From Rubrivivax sp. (lineage in GTDB: Bacteria > Pseudomonadota > Gammaproteobacteria > Burkholderiales > Burkholderiaceae_C), in assembly GCA_022843905.1 (NCBI GenBank), contig JALHMT010000032.1, positions 1-57,738 on the forward strand: a stretch of DNA of 57,738 nucleotides, given 5' to 3'. The position numbers and the translations under genes are program-made. Under the pieces are notes generated by a model, which was not told where the DNA came from, did no database searches, and worked only from the letters and a program-made list of their open reading frames with translations. Below are positions 54,495-57,738 of this stretch, one piece after another (position 1 is the stretch's first letter; each line of letters opens with the position of its first letter).

Positions 54495-57126
54495 TGACCA
54501 GTCGGCCCGGCACCACGACGATCTTCTTCACCGGCTTTCCTTCCGAGAAGCGGATGAACTCCGGGTGCTTCAGCGCAGCGGCCTCGATCGCGCCGCGGTC
54601 GGCCTGGGCCGGCACCTTCAGTGCGCCGCGCAGCTTGCCGCCCACCTGCAGTACCAGCTCGATCTCGTCCTGCACCAGCGCCGCCTCGTCGACCTGGGGC
54701 CAGGGCGCATCCATCAGATCGCCCAGGGTCGCGTCGTAACCGAGCTCCTGCCACAGCGCATGTGTGATGTGGGGTGCGGCCGGATACAGGGTGCGCAGCA
54801 GGATGCCCATCGACTCGTGCAGCACGGCGCCGTCGGCCGCCGTGTCGGCCAGTGCCGCATCGTCCAGCGCGTTGAGCATCTTCATGGCGCCCGAGACGAC
54901 GGTGTTGTATTGCAGGCGGTCGTAATCGTGGCTCACCTGGCGCAGCAGCAGGTGGATCTCGCGGCGCAAGGCCAGGGCCGCAGCGCCCGCGCCCGCGCTC
55001 GAACCGCCGCCACCGGCCAGACGGCTGCGGTGCTTCAGCCCGAAGGACCACACGCGCTTGAGGAAGCGGAACGCACCTTCGGCGCCCGAGTCGGACCAGG
55101 CCGCGCTCTGGTCGGGCGGGCCGGCGAACATCACGAACACGCGCGCGGTGTCGGCGCCGAACTTGGCGATGATGTCGCGCGGCTCGACGACGTTGTTCTT
55201 GCTCTTGGACATCTTCTCGATGCCGCCCAGGCTCACGGGCTGGCCGTCGGCGCGCAGCGTGGCGCCCACCGGGTGACCCTTGTCGTCGAAGCGGATGTCC
55301 ACCTCGCTGGGGTAGTACCAGCGCCGTTTGCCGGAGTCTTCCTCGCGGTAGAAGGACTCGTTGAGCAGCATGCCCTGCGTGAAGAGCCTGGTGAACGGTT
55401 CGCCGAACTTCACGAGTCCGAGGTCGCGCATGGCCTTGGTCCAGAAGCGCGCGTACAGCAGGTGCAGCACGGCGTGCTCGATGCCGCCGATGTACTGGTC
55501 CATCGGCATCCAGTAGTCGTTGCGCGCGTCGACCATCGCGTCGTCGCTGTCGGGGCAGCAATAGCGCATGTAGTACCAGGCCGAGTCGACGAAGGTGTCC
55601 ATCGTGTCGGTCTCGCGCCGCGCCGGCTTGCCGCACGAGGGACAGGCGGCGTTGACGAAACTCGCGCACTTGGTCAGCGGGCTGCCTGAACCGTCGGGTA
55701 TCAGGTCCTCCGGCAGCAGCACCGGCAAGTCCTTCTCGGGCACCGGCACGGGCCCGCAGTCGTCGCAATGGATGATGGGGATCGGCGTGCCCCAGTAGCG
55801 CTGGCGGCTGATGCCCCAGTCGCGCAGGCGCCAGGTCGTCTTCTTCTCGCCCAGGCTCCGGTCGGCCAGCGCCGTGGCGATGGCGTCCACTGCCTGCTTG
55901 TAGGGCAGGCCGCTGTAGTGACCCGAGTTGATGGTCACGCCGCCTTGCTTGTCGGCGTACCAGTCCTGCCAGCGCCGGGCGTCGAATTGCTCGCCGTCGA
56001 CATGCACCACCTGCGTGATGGGCAGTGCGTACTTCAGTGCGAAGGCGAAGTCGCGCTCGTCGTGCGCCGGAACGCCCATCACGGCGCCGTCGCCGTAGCC
56101 GATGAGCACGTAGTTGCCGACCCAGACGGGAATACGCTGTTGCGTCAGCGGATGGGTGACGAACAGGCCCGTGGGCCGGCCCTCCTTCTCCTTCAGCGCC
56201 AGCTCGGCCTCGGTGGTGCCGCCCTTCTTGCAGATCTCGATGAACGCGGCCAGGTCCGGGTTCCCCACGGCGGCCTGCGTGGCCAGCGGGTGTTCCGGCG
56301 CCACGGCGCAGAAGGTGACGCCCATGATGGTGTCGGCACGCGTCGTGAAGACATGCATGCGGCCGTCCTGGATCAGCGCGCCGGCTGCGTCGCGGATGTC
56401 GTGCGTGAAGGCGAAGCGCACGCCTTCGCTCTTGCCGATCCAGTGCTCCTGCATCAGGCGCACGCGTTCCGGCCAGCCTTCGAGGTAGTCACGGTGGGAG
56501 GGGTCGTTGACGCCGGCCAGCAGTTCGTCGGCGTACTTCGTGATGGCCAGGTAGTAGCCCGGGATCTCCCGCTTCTCGACCAGCGCGCCGCTGCGCCAGC
56601 CGCGGCCGTTCTCCACCTGCTCGTTGGCCAGCACGGTCTGGTCGACCGGATCCCAGTTGACGATCTGCGTCTTCTTGTAGGCGATGCCGCTCTCGAGCAT
56701 CTTCAGGAAGAACCACTGGTTCCACTTGTAGTAGCTCGGGTCGCAGGTGGCGACCTCGCGGCTCCAGTCGAAGGCCAGGCCCAGCGGCTGCATCTGCGCC
56801 TTCATGTCGGCGATGTTGGCGCGTGTCCAGGCGGCGGGGGCCACGTTGTTGGCCATGGCGGCGTTCTCTGCCGGCAGGCCGAACGCGTCCCAGCCCATCG
56901 GCATCAGCACGTTGTAGCCCTTCATGCGCAGGTAGCGGGCCATCATGTCGTTGATGGCGTAGTTGCGCACGTGGCCCATGTGCAGCTTGCCGCTCGGATA
57001 CGGCAGCATCGAGCAGGCGTAGAACTTGGGACGGCTGGCGTCTTCGGTGACTCTGAAGGCGTTGCGCGAGGCCCAGTGGGACTGCGCGGCGGCTTCGACT
57101 TCGGCGGGGACGTATTTCTCGTTCAT
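54481..57126 (-). CDS. leuS: leucyl-tRNA synthetase
   Basis: Class I aminoacyl-tRNA synthetase charging tRNA-Leu, 881 residues, normal length for bacteria. The HIGH motif is HMGH (49-52) in PYPSGKLHMGHVRNY. The KMSKS motif is at 638-642 (EKMSKSKNN). The editing domain (CP1, ~225-430) has TTRADTIMGVTF and VMGVPAHDERD. A zinc-type Cys cluster is seen in HCDDCG and CPSCGK. It overlaps lptE by 14 bases and follows exbD after 17 bases. Confidence 0.96.
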   Translation of the reverse strand: MNEKYVPAEVEAAAQSHWASRNAFRVTEDASRPKFYACSMLPYPSGKLHMGHVRNYAINDMMARYLRMKGYNVLMPMGWDAFGLPAENAAMANNVAPAAWTRANIADMKAQMQPLGLAFDWSREVATCDPSYYKWNQWFFLKMLESGIAYKKTQIVNWDPVDQTVLANEQVENGRGWRSGALVEKREIPGYYLAITKYADELLAGVNDPSHRDYLEGWPERVRLMQEHWIGKSEGVRFAFTHDIRDAAGALIQDGRMHVFTTRADTIMGVTFCAVAPEHPLATQAAVGNPDLAAFIEICKKGGTTEAELALKEKEGRPTGLFVTHPLTQQRIPVWVGNYVLIGYGDGAVMGVPAHDERDFAFALKYALPITQVVHVDGEQFDARRWQDWYADKQGGVTINSGHYSGLPYKQAVDAIATALADRSLGEKKTTWRLRDWGISRQRYWGTPIPIIHCDDCGPVPVPEKDLPVLLPEDLIPDGSGSPLTKCASFVNAACPSCGKPARRETDTMDTFVDSAWYYMRYCCPDSDDAMVDARNDYWMPMDQYIGGIEHAVLHLLYARFWTKAMRDLGLVKFGEPFTRLFTQGMLLNESFYREEDSGKRRWYYPSEVDIRFDDKGHPVGATLRADGQPVSLGGIEKMSKSKNNVVEPRDIIAKFGADTARVFVMFAGPPDQSAAWSDSGAEGAFRFLKRVWSFGLKHRSRLAGGGGSSAGAGAAALALRREIHLLLRQVSHDYDRLQYNTVVSGAMKMLNALDDAALADTAADGAVLHESMGILLRTLYPAAPHITHALWQELGYDATLGDLMDAPWPQVDEAALVQDEIELVLQVGGKLRGALKVPAQADRGAIEAAALKHPEFIRFSEGKPVKKIVVVPGRLVNVVV

Positions 57127-57143
57127 CCCCGAATTGTAGGGAG

Positions 57144-57563
<420 letters not shown>

Positions 57564-57564
57564 G

Positions 57565-57738
57565 TCAGGGCGTCCCGGCGTCCACGACCATCTGGCGCAG
57601 GTCGTGCGCGAAGCCTTCGAGTTCGGCCTCGCAGGCCGAGATCCACTTGCCGTAGATGTTGTAGGCCAGCACCGCCGGCACCGCCACGGCGATGCCGGCG
57701 GCAGTCATGATCAGGGCCTCGCCGATGGGGCCGGAGAC
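57565..57738 (-). CDS. exbB: MotA/TolQ/ExbB proton-channel family protein (partial)
   Basis: Only the last 57 residues are in the window; the 5' part lies beyond the right edge. SGPIGEALIMTAAGIAVAVP followed by AVLAYNIYGKW is the conserved final helix of ExbB/TolQ, and the tail FAHDLRQMVVDAGTP ends just before exbD. It forms the proton channel with ExbD. Confidence 0.92.
   Translation of the reverse strand, partial: VSGPIGEALIMTAAGIAVAVPAVLAYNIYGKWISACEAELEGFAHDLRQMVVDAGTP

Noticed and set aside
54440..55768. Open frame on the minus strand in another frame of leuS
   Set aside because: Arg/Gly-rich translation with no motif; the leuS frame carries KMSKS in the same place.

Overview
This is a high-GC (roughly 70% by eye) proteobacterial chromosome segment. 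It is most likely from a betaproteobacterium of the order Burkholderiales, in the Rubrivivax/Leptothrix/Methylibium neighbourhood. The evidence is the gene order: metX-metW, lptD-surA-rsmA, exbB-exbD-leuS-lptE-holA and thiL-pgpA-pncC, plus a double-length UvrA. No rRNA, tRNA, CRISPR array or intact insertion sequence is visible. Genes are packed tightly, often with 4-nt ATGA/GTGA overlaps, and no stretch over 300 bases lacks a gene; the largest gap is 229 bases, in front of uvrA.

Layout. 1-4856: a truncated LivG-type ABC ATPase diverges from a four-gene operon (TIGR04076-like small protein, aldo/keto reductase, periplasmic binding protein, and an aldo/keto reductase fused to a RidA-like domain). 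This looks like an uncharacterised uptake and catabolism module. 4908-9311: a 1467-residue lipoprotein joins a radical-copper oxidase, Ig/PKD domains, a beta-propeller, a di-haem cytochrome and a PA14 domain. 9496-12955: a histidine kinase and NarL/FixJ-type regulator, then a secreted GlcG/HbpS-like haem-binding protein and an ankyrin protein, with a palindromic candidate operator between them. 12980-14089: a second Liv-type binding protein. 14319-20036: a fused, double-length UvrA.

20055-25588: a small helical protein, a complete TRAP transporter (DctP-Q-M) in one run with a cytosine-deaminase-like amidohydrolase, and a GST. 25640-28310: a membrane-anchored FMN glutamate-synthase-like protein and a fluoroacetate-dehalogenase-like hydrolase. 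28332-30163: a SAM-II riboswitch and terminator in front of metX-metW. 30174-35665: a PAS histidine kinase, a dienoyl-CoA isomerase, an M20 peptidase and a fasciclin lipoprotein. 35750-41278: a degenerate AmgK-like pseudokinase divergent from lptD-surA-rsmA.

41265-42466: a secreted RNase Sa/barnase-type ribonuclease with its barstar inhibitor, flanked by GTAG-type hairpins and next to what looks like an orphan gene tail. 42501-47739: malic enzyme divergent from a DctS/DctR two-component pair, with four 11-bp tandem repeats between them. 47743-49759: thiL-pgpA-pncC. 49751-52858: a GGDEF-EAL protein and a GhrA-like reductase. 52880-57738: holA, lptE, leuS, exbD and the end of exbB.

The most unusual items are the radical-copper-oxidase/di-haem fusion, the neighbouring SenS-SenR-HbpS-like module, the RidA-fusion operon, the covalently doubled UvrA, the TRAP/deaminase pairing and the SAM-II-controlled metX leader. 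All functions are inferred from sequence reading alone; no database search was run.
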